A stretch of DNA of 64,000 nucleotides, taken from contig NZ_JAIQDE010000034.1 in assembly GCF_020037015.1 (NCBI RefSeq), positions 22,107 through 86,106 on the forward strand, given 5' to 3'. The DNA comes from Corallococcus sp. AS-1-6. GTDB lineage: Bacteria > Myxococcota > Myxococcia > Myxococcales > Myxococcaceae. The position numbers and the translations under genes are program-made. Positions 12,008 through 22,802 of the stretch are shown piece by piece (position 1 is the first letter of the stretch; every line of letters starts with the position of its first letter). The notes under the pieces are model-generated. The model was not told where the DNA came from, did not search any database, and saw only the letters and a program-made list of their open reading frames with translations.

Positions 12008-13875
12008 GCACGCCGGTTGCTTTCGGGACGGGGCTCGCCGCGACGGGGGCGTTCGTCGCGGGGCTCGTGGCGGTGTTCCTCGCGGAGCGCGTGCTGGGCG
12101 TGGGCTCCGGCCGCGTGGCGCTGGCGGCGCTGGGCACCGCCGGGGTCGTGGCCGCGACGGCGTGGCGCGCGGTGCGGATGATCTCCGCGCCCTCGGACCG
12201 GCGCGCGCTGGAGCGGTGGGTGCTCACGCTGTACGTCGTGGGGCTGGCCGCGCTGGTGCTCTACTTCGTGAAGGGGGACGTGGGGACGGCGCTCCTTGGT
12301 GAGCCGCTGTCGCGTGCGTCGCCCCGGCTGTCGGTGGTGCTGGCGGTGCTGTTCCCGGCGCTGATGCTGTGCGCGCTCGTGCCGCTGGTGATGGTGGAGG
12401 CCGCGCTCGTGGCCATGGCGCGGGCGCCCGTGCCGGAGACGGGCCGGGTGAAGAGCGCGCTGTTCTCCGGTCTGGGCATGGCGTTCGTCATCGTGTTCGC
12501 GTTCGCGGCGACGTACGTGGCCACGCAGGCGGACGCGACCTGGGACCTGTCGTACTTCCGGACCGCGAAGCCGGGCGATGCGACGCGCAAGCTGGTGCGC
12601 GGTCTCAACGAACCCCTGCAGGTGACGCTCTTCTTCCCGCCCGCCAACGAGGTGGGCGAGGCGGTGCGGCAGTACTTCCGCGACCTGGAGCCGGAGAGCC
12701 CGCAGTTGGGCGTGGAGGCGTTGGACCAGGCGGTGGAGCCCGCGCGCGGCAAGGCCCTGGGTGTCAGCAACAACGGCTCCGTGGTGCTGGCGCGGGGGGA
12801 CCGCAAGGAGATCCTGACGCTGGGATTGGATCCCGAGCGTGCGCGCGGGCAGCTCCAGCGGCTGGACGCGGAGGTGCAGCGGCGGCTCTTGGCGGTGGCG
12901 AAGCCCCGGCGCATCGTCTACCTCACGGGCGGCCATGGAGAGCGCGCCGACACGCGGCCCGTTCCGGGTGAGGCGGCCCGGCCGTCGGTGGCGCAGTTCA
13001 AGGAGTTGCTGCGCGCGCAGAACGTGGACGTGCGCACGCTCACGGTGGCGGAGGGGTTGGGGTCGGCGGTGCCGGCCGACGCGGCGATGGTGGCGGTGTT
13101 GGGGCCCACGCGGGAGCTGCTTCCGGAGGAGGCCGCCGCGCTGCGCGAGTACTGGGAGCGGGGAGGGCGGTTGTGGATCGCGCTGGAGCCGGATGGCGCG
13201 GCGCTGGAGCCGCTGCTCCAGCCGATGGGGCTCAAGTCGCTGCGTGTGCCGCTGGCGAATGACCGGGTGTACTTCCGCACCACGCGTCAGCAGAGCGACC
13301 GGGGCAACCTGGGCACGGCGAGCTTCTCCTCGCACCCGTCGGTGACGTCGTTGTCCGCGCTGGGGTCGCAGGGCGCGGTGGCGTTCATGGGGGCGACGGC
13401 GATGGAGACGCTGAGCCCGCCCGTGCCCGGCGTGCTGCTGGACACGAGCGTGCGCGCGCACGCGGAGACGTTCGCGGACCGCAACGGAGACTTCGAACCG
13501 GAGCCGGGCGAGGTCACCAAGGCGTGGCCGCTGGTGGTGGCGGTGGAGCGGCCGGCGGGGGAGGGGAAGCCCGCTTCGCGCGCGGTGGTGATGGCGGACG
13601 CGGACGCGCTGGGGGACGGCATCCTGGGCAACGTGGGCAATGCGTATCTCGCGGTGGACACGCTGCGCTGGCTCTCCGGCGAGGAGGCGCTCTCCGGCGT
13701 GACGACGAGCGAGGAGGACGTGCCGTTGCAGCACACCCGCTCGCAGGACGTCATGTGGTTCTACGCGACGGTCTTCGGGGTGCCGGTGGCGGTGCTGGCG
13801 GTGGGCTTCTTCGTGACGCGGCGGCGCGGACGGCGTGCGCCCCGGAGCACCGCGGTGGCGGGAGGTGCGCGATGA
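12004..13875 (+). CDS. GldG-like ABC transporter auxiliary protein
   Basis: 623-aa membrane protein. Four or five hydrophobic segments in the first 180 residues are followed by a large exported domain (about 190-590) and a final membrane segment near residue 600 before a basic tail. The soluble part has the pattern of the ABC-type uncharacterised transport (GldG/DUF4350-like) domain: LVRGLNEPLQVTLFFPPANE, RRIVYLTGGHGER, LREYWERGGRLWIALEPDG. The start at 12004 overlaps the permease stop by 4 bp, and its end overlaps the next gene by 4 bp, so all four genes are coupled. Confidence 0.85.
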   Translation: MSTPVAFGTGLAATGAFVAGLVAVFLAERVLGVGSGRVALAALGTAGVVAATAWRAVRMISAPSDRRALERWVLTLYVVGLAALVLYFVKGDVGTALLGEPLSRASPRLSVVLAVLFPALMLCALVPLVMVEAALVAMARAPVPETGRVKSALFSGLGMAFVIVFAFAATYVATQADATWDLSYFRTAKPGDATRKLVRGLNEPLQVTLFFPPANEVGEAVRQYFRDLEPESPQLGVEALDQAVEPARGKALGVSNNGSVVLARGDRKEILTLGLDPERARGQLQRLDAEVQRRLLAVAKPRRIVYLTGGHGERADTRPVPGEAARPSVAQFKELLRAQNVDVRTLTVAEGLGSAVPADAAMVAVLGPTRELLPEEAAALREYWERGGRLWIALEPDGAALEPLLQPMGLKSLRVPLANDRVYFRTTRQQSDRGNLGTASFSSHPSVTSLSALGSQGAVAFMGATAMETLSPPVPGVLLDTSVRAHAETFADRNGDFEPEPGEVTKAWPLVVAVERPAGEGKPASRAVVMADADALGDGILGNVGNAYLAVDTLRWLSGEEALSGVTTSEEDVPLQHTRSQDVMWFYATVFGVPVAVLAVGFFVTRRRGRRAPRSTAVAGGAR

Positions 13876-14927
13876 AAGCGCGCGACGTGGCGGTGCAGGG
13901 CGTGCTGGCGGGCGTGGCGCTCGTGGCCGCGTTCTTCGTGTGGCAGCGTGAGCCTTCTCGCGCACCGGGCGAGGTGACGGTGGAGGACGCGCAGGCGAGC
14001 GCGCTCGACCGCATCCGGTACGACGAGGAGACGCGCTTCGTGGAGCTGTTCCGCGACCCCCAGGACCGCGACACCATCTGGGTCCGCCTGGGCAACAAGC
14101 CCGTGAAGCCGGGGGCAGAAGCTGGAACGACGGATGGCGGTGTGGCGCAGCCCGGCCTGACAGACGCTGGGACGGATGCGGGTTCCATCGCCGCGGCGAG
14201 CCCTACCCCCGTGCCTCCTCCCCGCGAGCTGCGCGGCAATGACGTGGCGCTGAAGCTGTTCTCCCGCTTTGCTCCGCTGCGCGCGCAGCGGGACCTGGGC
14301 GTCCTGGACGACAAGAAGCTGGACGAAATCGGCCTCGCGAAGACGGAGCGCGGTCTGACGCTCGTGCTGGACGGGACGCCGAAGACGTTCCGGATCGCCA
14401 CGCCCGCTTCGGGCTGGGGCGCCCCCTACCTCCAGCGCGCTTCCGATGGGCACGTCTTCTTTCTCGGCCCCGGACTGCTGCCGGACCTGGAGGCCGCGTC
14501 CAGCCGGCTCGTGGACCGGCGCCTGCACACCTTCGACGTGGACGGCTTCGACCGCGTCGTCATCTCCACCGGCACCACGTCCCGCGCCTTCGTCGCCAGC
14601 GGCAAACCGCCAGGCGCCGTGCAACTGTCGCCCGTGGACGCCCCCGGCACCCCGGATGACTTCGCCCGCAACTGGCATGACCGCCTGTGGCGCCTCACCC
14701 CCGTGGAGCTGCTGGGCCGGGGCGAAGCTCCTCCGGGCCCGGCCCCCACGCCCGCCTTCCGCGTGGAGTACCAGCGCGGCGGCAAGGCCGTGGGCGAGCT
14801 CTCCATGGCGAAGACGCCCGACGGCTCGTGGTACGCGCGCACGGAGTTCACCCCCGGCTGGGCCCGCATGGGCGGCGGCCTGGAGCTCCTGGCCGAGGAC
14901 GCCGCGAAGCTCACCGCGCCGCGCTAG
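13872..14927 (+). CDS. DUF4340-like protein of the ABC operon
   Basis: 351-aa protein with one N-terminal membrane anchor (VLAGVALVAAFFVW) and an exported remainder. The layout, anchor followed by repeated strand-rich units including RASDGHVFFLGPGLLPDLE, matches DUF4340 proteins, which accompany GldG-like ABC systems. An Asp/Gly/Thr-rich low-complexity stretch lies at about residues 80-118. Last gene of the 10.4-14.9 kb operon, coupled by a 4-bp overlap. A GC-rich hairpin spans its stop codon. Confidence 0.72.
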   Translation: MKARDVAVQGVLAGVALVAAFFVWQREPSRAPGEVTVEDAQASALDRIRYDEETRFVELFRDPQDRDTIWVRLGNKPVKPGAEAGTTDGGVAQPGLTDAGTDAGSIAAASPTPVPPPRELRGNDVALKLFSRFAPLRAQRDLGVLDDKKLDEIGLAKTERGLTLVLDGTPKTFRIATPASGWGAPYLQRASDGHVFFLGPGLLPDLEAASSRLVDRRLHTFDVDGFDRVVISTGTTSRAFVASGKPPGAVQLSPVDAPGTPDDFARNWHDRLWRLTPVELLGRGEAPPGPAPTPAFRVEYQRGGKAVGELSMAKTPDGSWYARTEFTPGWARMGGGLELLAEDAAKLTAPR

Positions 14928-14942
14928 GGGCTCACGGCGCGG
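14914..14942. terminator. Hairpin between convergent genes
   Basis: Perfect 8-bp inverted repeat, CCGCGCCG (14914-14921) and CGGCGCGG (14935-14942), with a 13-nt loop. It spans both stop codons of the ABC operon (14927) and the gvpF/L gene (14932). No T-run follows, so a bidirectional terminator role is an inference from position. Confidence 0.45.
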
Positions 14943-15690
14943 TGGACGCCGGCTCCAGGTCCAGCCGCACGTCCACGAAGCTGTAGGCCGGCCACGGCCC
15001 CGTGAACCGGAACGTGTACGCGTCCAGCCGCGCCACCAGCGACTGCACCCGCGCCTCGAACGCGGCCACCCGCGTGCGGTCCACCAGCCAGGCCGCGTTG
15101 AGCATCATCCGCTCACCCAGCGGCGGCGCTTCGTGCGTCGCCTCCGCCAGCGGACGCAGGCCCGCCCTCAGCCCGTCCAGGTCCTTCCGGATGCGGTCGT
15201 GCAGCGCCGCCTCCAGCCGCGCCTCGTGGTCCTCCTCGAGCTCCGCCGGGCCGCGCGCCAGCTCCGGCCGCGCCTCCTGCAACTCTCGCGTCAGCGCGTC
15301 GCCGTGGCAGTACACCTTCAGCCCCAGCTCCACCCGGCCCTCCAGCTCGGACAGCGCCCGGCTCAGCGGCGCGCGCGCCACGCGCAACAGCTCCCGCACG
15401 CGCTCCTCCGACGGCAGCACCGTCCCGAAGGCCACCGGCACCAGCGTGTGCTCGCGCACCACGGCCTCCGTGACGCGCTGGTGCATCAGCAGGTTCGCCC
15501 GCGTGGGCACCACCCGCGGGCCCGTGACGTCGGACACCAGCGCCGCGAGGCCTCCCTCTCGCACCCGCCGCACCGGCGCCTCCCCCAGCCCCGCGAGGTC
15601 CTGCTCCCCTCCGCCGTCCTCGCGCACGATGCCGTAGAGATAGTGCGCCCGTGCCTCGCGCGAGGACTCCGCCTGGGTCTTCGTCGTCAT
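14932..15690 (-). CDS. GvpL/GvpF family gas vesicle protein
   Basis: 252-aa protein of the GvpF/GvpL family, minor gas-vesicle proteins of two alpha/beta domains needed early in vesicle assembly. Signatures: YLYGIVRED near residue 17, GLAALVSDV near residue 48, the block from HQRVTEAVVREHTLVPVAFG (about 70-89), DGLRAGLRPLAEATHEAP and a C-terminal FRFTGPWPAYSFVDV strand that is very typical of the family. The length is normal. It is the last gene of a minus-strand operon, 33 bp after a CheY-like regulator. No gvpN, gvpK, gvpG or canonical gvpA is in the window. Confidence 0.88.
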   Translation of the reverse strand: MTTKTQAESSREARAHYLYGIVREDGGGEQDLAGLGEAPVRRVREGGLAALVSDVTGPRVVPTRANLLMHQRVTEAVVREHTLVPVAFGTVLPSEERVRELLRVARAPLSRALSELEGRVELGLKVYCHGDALTRELQEARPELARGPAELEEDHEARLEAALHDRIRKDLDGLRAGLRPLAEATHEAPPLGERMMLNAAWLVDRTRVAAFEARVQSLVARLDAYTFRFTGPWPAYSFVDVRLDLEPASTAP

Positions 15691-15723
15691 GACGTGCCCC
15701 CTGCCTCCGTGCAGCCGCCCGCT

Positions 15724-16130
15724 TCAGCGCGTGGATGCCGCGTCACGCCGCGCAATCATCTTCTTCACCTGGTCCACCAGCGCGTCCGGCAGACACGGCT
15801 TGGTGACGTACGCATCACACCCGGCCTCGTTCGCGTCCTCCGAGTGGCCCTTCAGCGCATGCCCCGTGAGCGCCACCACCGGGATGCCCTTCGTGCGCGC
15901 GTCGCCCTTCAGCCGGCGCGTCGCCTCCCAGCCGTCCATCACCGGCAGCGACAGGTCCATCAGGATGACGTCCGGCACCAGCTCGAAGGCCTTGTCCAAC
16001 GCCTCCTGGCCGTTCTTCGCCTCCGCCACGCGGAAGCCCGAGAACTCCAGGTACTCCGCGTACATCTCCCGGGCATCCTGGTAGTCGTCCACCACCAGCA
16101 CGAGCGGCTTTGTCTTTTCCGGGGTGTTCG

Positions 16131-16134
<4 letters not shown>
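15724..16134 (-). CDS. CheY-like single-domain response regulator
   Basis: 136-aa receiver domain with no output domain. Acidic pocket D16-D17 (VLVVDDYQD), phosphoacceptor D60 (DVILMDLSLP), T90 (VALTGHA) and K112 (VTKPC) are all present, so it should be phosphorylated. Its start overlaps the stop of the kinase gene by 4 bp, making that kinase the obvious partner. With no DNA-binding domain it should act through protein contacts; the neighbouring Gvp-like proteins are candidates by position only. Confidence 0.93.
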
Positions 16135-18245
<2,111 letters not shown>

Positions 18246-18249
18246 GACC

Positions 18250-18468
18250 TTACGCTCCGGGTGAAGGGGGACGCGGGGGACGGCCGCGTTCCGGCGAGTC
18301 TGCGGTGCGGACCTCCGAAAATGCCACCACGATGCGCGCCTCCCCGTCCAAAGAAGAGGGGCGCCCCAGGACCTCCTGGGCCGGCGTGTCGAAGCGCAAT
18401 CCCCTGTCCAGCAGGCGGTCCAGCACGTCCACCAGGCTGGCCCCACCAGCCACGCGTTCCACGGGCAT
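18250..18468 (-). CDS. GvpA/GvpJ-like gas vesicle family protein, divergent
   Basis: 72-aa protein (75 aa if the ATG at 18477 is used; AAGGAG sits about 10 nt before the 18468 ATG but only 1-2 nt before 18477). ASLVDVLDRLLDRGLRFD matches the first helix and strand of GvpA/GvpJ, and EARIVVAFSEV matches the second strand and following helix; the spacing between the two blocks is 15 residues, as in GvpA. The usual hydrophobic middle segment is replaced by a Pro/Gly/Ser-rich stretch, and the C-terminus is Pro/Arg-rich. First gene of the operon with kinase, response regulator and GvpF/L; the kinase GTG follows its stop by 4 bp. Confidence 0.68.
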   Translation of the reverse strand: MPVERVAGGASLVDVLDRLLDRGLRFDTPAQEVLGRPSSLDGEARIVVAFSEVRTADSPERGRPPRPPSPGA

Positions 18469-18695
18469 TCGGCGCATGCTCCTTCAAGTCCGCCCGGCGC
18501 GGACCTTCGGGTCCAAGGGCTGTTTTAACGCGCGGGCGACACCGCACCCCAGCCCCGTCCACGCCCGCCCCCTGTCTGACCAACACCCGGGGCCTGGCTC
18601 TGTTGGGTCGCATACACCCCACGCTGGGCAGCCGGCCGGGCGGGGCTCGGCAGGCGTGGCTTATGCCCTGGGAAGCGGATTCCTAGCCTTCCGTC

Positions 18696-20210
18696 ATGAA
18701 CGACGAGCGCCAGCACAAATCCCTGTGGACGGTGACGACGCTTCCCCGGGACTTCCCCTCCCTGAGGGGCGACCTGGACGTGGACGTGGCCATCATCGGA
18801 GGGGGCGTCGCGGGCCTGACGACCGCCTGGCTGCTCAAGCGTGCCGGCAAGAAGGTGGCGGTGCTGGAGATGCACCGCGTCCTCTCCGGGCAGACGGGGC
18901 AGACGACCGCGCACCTCACGGAGCTGCTGGACACGCCGTACACGACGCTGCTGAAGGACTTCGGGGAGAAGGGGGCGCACCTGGCCGCGTCCTCCAGCCG
19001 GGCCGCCATCGAACAGATCGCGTCCCTGGTGGAGACGCTCGGCATCGACTGCGGCTTCACCCGGGCGCCGGGCTACCGCTACGCGGAGACGGACGCCGAG
19101 CTGCGCGAGCTGCTGCAGGAGGTGTCCGCCGCCCGGCAGGCGGGGCTGCTCGCGACCTTCACCAAGGAGGTGCCGCTGCCCTTCCCGGTGAAGGGCGCGC
19201 TGCGCGTGGAGGATCAGGCGCTGTTCCACCCGCGGGAGTACCTGCTCGCGCTCGCGGACCGCATCCCGGGGGACGGCTGCCACCTCTTCGAGAACACCAA
19301 GGTCGTGGACATCCATGACGGCGCGCCCTGCCGCGTCGTCACGGAGGACGGCACCGTGACGGCGCGGGCCGTGGTGGAGGCCACCACCACGCCGCTCAAC
19401 CGCGTGGCCATGCACACCAAGCTCTACCCGTACCGCACCTACGCGGTGGCGGCCCCGCTGGACGCGCCGCTGGAGCCGGGCCAGTACTACGACAGCCGCG
19501 ACCCGTATCACTACATCCGCACGCAGCGGGTGGACGGCGTGTCCTACGTCATCGTGGGCGGCGAGGACCACAAGGTCGGAAGCGAGGAGGACACCGCGTC
19601 CTGCTTCGCCGCGCTGGAGGCGTACACGCGCGACCGCTTCCCCGTGAAGCGCATCACCCACCGCTGGTCCGGCCAGGTCATCGAGCCCGCGGACGGCCTG
19701 CCCTATATCGGACGCAACGTGGGCAGCCGCCACGTGTACGTGGCCACGGGCTTCTCCGGCACGGGCATGACGTTCGGCACGCTCGCGGGCATGGTGCTGT
19801 CGGACCTCATCCTCGGCAACGAGAACCCCTACGCCGCGCTGTACGACGCGGGCCGCGTGAAGCCCAAGGCCGGCGCGAAGGACTTCATCCAGGAGAACGC
19901 GGAGGTGGCCTTCCGCTTCGTCGCGGACCGGCTCTCCAAGCCGGACGGACGCCACCTGTCGGACGTGGCCCCGGGCGAGGGGAAGATCCTGGAGGTGGAT
20001 GGCCGCAAGGTGGCCGTGTACCGCGAGGAGGACGGCACCCCGCACGCCGTATCCCCGGTGTGCACGCACCTGGGCTGCCACGTGCACTGGAACAACGCCG
20101 AGCGCTCCTGGGACTGCCCCTGCCACGGCGGCCGCTTCAGCCCCACCGGGCGCGTGCTCAACGGCCCCGCCGTGAAGGACCTGCCTTCGCGCAAGCTGCC
20201 GGTGAAGTGA
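18696..20210 (+). CDS. FAD-dependent oxidoreductase with C-terminal Rieske domain
   Basis: 504-aa fusion. Residues about 28-400 are a DAO-type FAD domain: VDVAIIGGGVAGLTTAWLLK is the dinucleotide-binding fold, and RPYIGRN-like DGLPYIGRN plus VATGFSGTGMTFGTLAG bind FAD near the end. Residues about 420-504 are a Rieske [2Fe-2S] domain with ligands C456, H458 (CTHLGC) and C474, H477 (CPCH). This architecture occurs in bacterial and plant-type oxidoreductases of unknown substrate. No signal peptide is seen, so it is probably cytoplasmic. It is divergent from the Gvp-kinase operon, with 218 bp between starts. Confidence 0.9.
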   Translation: MNDERQHKSLWTVTTLPRDFPSLRGDLDVDVAIIGGGVAGLTTAWLLKRAGKKVAVLEMHRVLSGQTGQTTAHLTELLDTPYTTLLKDFGEKGAHLAASSSRAAIEQIASLVETLGIDCGFTRAPGYRYAETDAELRELLQEVSAARQAGLLATFTKEVPLPFPVKGALRVEDQALFHPREYLLALADRIPGDGCHLFENTKVVDIHDGAPCRVVTEDGTVTARAVVEATTTPLNRVAMHTKLYPYRTYAVAAPLDAPLEPGQYYDSRDPYHYIRTQRVDGVSYVIVGGEDHKVGSEEDTASCFAALEAYTRDRFPVKRITHRWSGQVIEPADGLPYIGRNVGSRHVYVATGFSGTGMTFGTLAGMVLSDLILGNENPYAALYDAGRVKPKAGAKDFIQENAEVAFRFVADRLSKPDGRHLSDVAPGEGKILEVDGRKVAVYREEDGTPHAVSPVCTHLGCHVHWNNAERSWDCPCHGGRFSPTGRVLNGPAVKDLPSRKLPVK

Positions 20211-20221
20211 GAAGTGCGTGC

Positions 20222-20251
20222 GGGTGGGCTTCCATTCGGGCGGGCCCACCC
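20222..20251 (+). terminator. Possible hairpin terminator
   Basis: Inverted repeat GGGTGGGC (20222-20229) and GCCCACCC (20244-20251) just after the oxidoreductase stop. The sequence after it is C/T-rich without a clear T-run, so termination is plausible but weak. Confidence 0.4.
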
Positions 20252-20291
20252 CCATCTCTCTGCACATCCACTTCATTCAGGGGGCAGGGGA

Positions 20292-20780
20292 ATGAACGCG
20301 TTGGACCTGATCAAGCAGCAGCACGAAGAGGTGTCCAAGCTCTTCAAGAAGTACGAGAAGCTGTCGGACGAGGACGACGACCAGCGCCAGGAGCTGTTCG
20401 AGCAGATCGCCGACCGGCTGGGGGCGCACGCGAAGATTGAAGAGCTGTACCTGTACCCGGTGCTCAAGCAGGACGACACGGAGGACGACCTGCGCGAGGC
20501 CGTGGAGGAGCACCTCGCCGTCAAGCGCCTCATCGCGGACCTGCTGGACATGGAGCCCTCCGACGAGGAGTTCGACGCGAAGATGAAGGTCCTCCAGGAG
20601 CAGGTGGAGCACCACGTGGAGGAGGAGGAGAAGGACCTCTTCAAGGCGGCGCGCAAGCTCCTGAGCAAGGACCAGTTGGAGGACCTGGGCATCCAGTTGG
20701 AGGAGGAATACGACTCCTTGATGGAGGGCGAGCCCCGCAACGAGGTGCCCGAGGAGACGGAGCACGCCGCGCCCATCTAG
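20292..20780 (+). CDS. Hemerythrin HHE-domain protein
   Basis: 162-aa very acidic helical protein with a hemerythrin-type cation-binding fold, expected to hold a di-iron centre. Candidate ligands in order: H11 and E12 (KQQHEEV), E36, H43 with E47 and E48 (GAHAKIEELYLYP), H77 (EEHLAV), then VEHHVEEEEKDLF with paired His. Such proteins have been tied to oxygen, nitric oxide or redox protection, but no specific role can be read here. GGGG just ahead of the ATG acts as a weak ribosome site; an upstream in-frame ATG at 20214 lacks support. Confidence 0.9.
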   Translation: MNALDLIKQQHEEVSKLFKKYEKLSDEDDDQRQELFEQIADRLGAHAKIEELYLYPVLKQDDTEDDLREAVEEHLAVKRLIADLLDMEPSDEEFDAKMKVLQEQVEHHVEEEEKDLFKAARKLLSKDQLEDLGIQLEEEYDSLMEGEPRNEVPEETEHAAPI

Positions 20781-20833
20781 CGCGGCGCATCCGGGGCAAG
20801 ACGGGGGTTGCGCGTGGCGTGGGGCCGGGCAGC

Positions 20834-21529
20834 ATGAGGCCCATGCCGCGCGCTCCTGTCTCCACCCCCGTGTTGCTGCCGGATGCCTTCACGCCCGCCG
20901 CGCGCCGCGCCCTGGTGCGCGCGGACCCCACGCTGGGAAAGCTCTTCAAGAAGATAGGCCCGTTCCGCTTCGAGCGGTCCCCGCTGCACAGCCCCTTCGA
21001 GGCGCTGGCGCACTCCATCGTCTACCAGCAACTCCACGGCCGCGCGGCGGCGACCATCTTCGGCCGCGTCTGCGAGCGGGTGGGGCAGGGCAGGGGCTTC
21101 ACCCCGGAGAAGCTGCTCGCGCTGCCGGACGCCACGCTGCGCGAGGCCGGGCTGTCCGCGAACAAGCTGCTGGCCATCCAGGACCTGGCGCGCAAGACGG
21201 TGGACGGCACGGTGCCGCCGCTCGCGCGCGTGCGCCGCATGTCCGACGCGGACCTGATCGAGCACCTCACGCAGGTGCGCGGCATTGGCCAGTGGACCGT
21301 GGAGATGCTGCTCATCTTCCGCCTGGGCCGGCCGGACATCCTCCCCGTGGATGACTACGGCGTGCGCAAGGGCTTCATGGTGCTGCACAACCTCGAGGAA
21401 CAGCCCAAGCCCAAGGCGCTCTTGGCGTACGGCGAGCGCTGGCGCCCCTACCGCAGCGTGGTGAGCTGGTACCTGTGGCGCGCGGCGGAGGCGCCCGTGG
21501 GCACCTTCGCACCGCCGGAGGACAGCTAG
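20834..21529 (+). CDS. DNA-3-methyladenine glycosylase II, AlkA-type
   Basis: About 231-aa HhH-GPD base-excision glycosylase removing alkylated purines. FEALAHSIVYQQLHGRAA near residue 57 is the AlkA-type helix, and the helix-hairpin-helix is LTQVRGIGQWTVEMLLIF, followed by the catalytic aspartate in DILPVDDYGVRKG. The length fits the short AlkA forms lacking the N-terminal beta domain. The start is uncertain: GTG at 20819, ATG at 20834 or ATG at 20843 are all possible. Confidence 0.9.
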   Translation: MRPMPRAPVSTPVLLPDAFTPAARRALVRADPTLGKLFKKIGPFRFERSPLHSPFEALAHSIVYQQLHGRAAATIFGRVCERVGQGRGFTPEKLLALPDATLREAGLSANKLLAIQDLARKTVDGTVPPLARVRRMSDADLIEHLTQVRGIGQWTVEMLLIFRLGRPDILPVDDYGVRKGFMVLHNLEEQPKPKALLAYGERWRPYRSVVSWYLWRAAEAPVGTFAPPEDS

Positions 21530-21612
21530 CCGAGCGAGGGCCGGGAGCGCACCGTCCCTTGTCTTGGCGCGCGGGCGTCCTCACCCGTAAGGGAAGGGAG
21601 GAATCACCCCGC

Positions 21613-22764
21613 ATGCGCGCACTCACGTACCAGGGCCCCTACCGCGTCCAGGTGGAAGAGAAGCCCGACCCCCGCATCGAGCACCCGCAGGACGTCGTCC
21701 TCAAGGTCACCCGCGCCGCCATCTGCGGGTCGGACCTGCACCTCCTGCACGGCCTGGTGCCGGACACGCGCGTGGGCTGCACCTTCGGCCACGAGTTCAC
21801 CGGCGTGGTGGAGGAGGTGGGCAAGGAGGTGTCGCAGTTGAAGAAGGGCGACCGCGTGGTGGTGCCCTTCAACATCTCCTGCGGCACCTGCTTCTACTGC
21901 CAGCGCGGCCTCACCGGGAACTGCGAGAACAGCAACCCCGGCAGCGACGTGGCCTCCGGCGTCTACGGCTACTCGCACACCACGGGCGGCTTCGACGGCG
22001 GCCAGGCCGAGTACGTGCGCGTGCCCTTCGCGGACGTGGGGCCCATGAAGATTCCGGACGACATGGACGACGAGTCCGTCCTCTTCCTCTCCGACATCCT
22101 GCCCACCGGCTACCAGGCCGCGGAGATGGGTGAAATCAAGGGCGGCGAGACCGTGGTCGTGTTCGGCGCGGGCCCGGTGGGCCTCTTCGCCATGAAGTCC
22201 GCGTGGCTGATGGGCGCGGGCCGCGTGGTGGCGGTGGACCACGTGCCGTACCGCCTGGAGTTCGCCCGGAAGTTCGCCAACGTGGAGACGGTGAACTTCA
22301 AGGAGGTGGGCGACATCGTCCTGCACCTGAAGGAGCTGTTCGAGGGCCGCGGCCCGGACGTCTGCATCGACGCGGTGGGCATGGAGGCGGAGGGCTCGCG
22401 CGCGCACCGCGTGCTGGGCCTGGGGCTGAAGCTGGAGGCCGGCGCGCCCACCGTCATCGAGTGGTGCATCAACACCGTGCGCAAGGGCGGCAACGTCTCC
22501 ATCATCGGCGTGTACGGGCCGCCGTGGAACTTCGTCCCCATTGGCACGGCGATGAACAAGGGGCTCACCCTGCGCATGAACCAGGCGAACACGCGCCGGT
22601 ACATGCCGCACCTGCTGGAGCACATCCAGAAGGGCCGCATCGACGCGAAGGGCGTCATCACCCACCGCTTCCCGCTGGAGCAGGCGCCGGACGCCTACCA
22701 CCTGTTCGCGCAGAAGCGGGACGGGTGCGTGAAGTGCGTGCTCATGCCGCACGGCCACGCGTGA
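21613..22764 (+). CDS. Zinc-dependent alcohol dehydrogenase, formaldehyde dehydrogenase-like
   Basis: 383-aa medium-chain dehydrogenase of the glutathione-independent formaldehyde dehydrogenase branch. Catalytic zinc ligands: Cys in AAICGSDLHLLHG and His-Glu in GHEFTGVVEEVG. The structural zinc site is CGTCFYCQRGLTGNC. The NAD-binding loop is VVVFGAGPVGLFAMKSA with VVAVDHVPYR downstream. The start at 21613 has AGGAGG at about 11-nt spacing. The true substrate could be another alcohol or aldehyde; a GFA-family gene nearby (23257) is consistent with aldehyde handling but weak evidence. Confidence 0.9.
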   Translation: MRALTYQGPYRVQVEEKPDPRIEHPQDVVLKVTRAAICGSDLHLLHGLVPDTRVGCTFGHEFTGVVEEVGKEVSQLKKGDRVVVPFNISCGTCFYCQRGLTGNCENSNPGSDVASGVYGYSHTTGGFDGGQAEYVRVPFADVGPMKIPDDMDDESVLFLSDILPTGYQAAEMGEIKGGETVVVFGAGPVGLFAMKSAWLMGAGRVVAVDHVPYRLEFARKFANVETVNFKEVGDIVLHLKELFEGRGPDVCIDAVGMEAEGSRAHRVLGLGLKLEAGAPTVIEWCINTVRKGGNVSIIGVYGPPWNFVPIGTAMNKGLTLRMNQANTRRYMPHLLEHIQKGRIDAKGVITHRFPLEQAPDAYHLFAQKRDGCVKCVLMPHGHA

Positions 22765-22802
22765 ACCACTGACTTCATCCGCTCGCAGGCAGGAGGCACG
22801 TG

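Noticed and set aside
18246..18446. N-terminal extension of the kinase to an ATG at 18446
   Set aside because: Overlaps the Gvp-like gene, is Trp/Cys/Arg-rich, and a GTG at 18245 has a good ribosome site.
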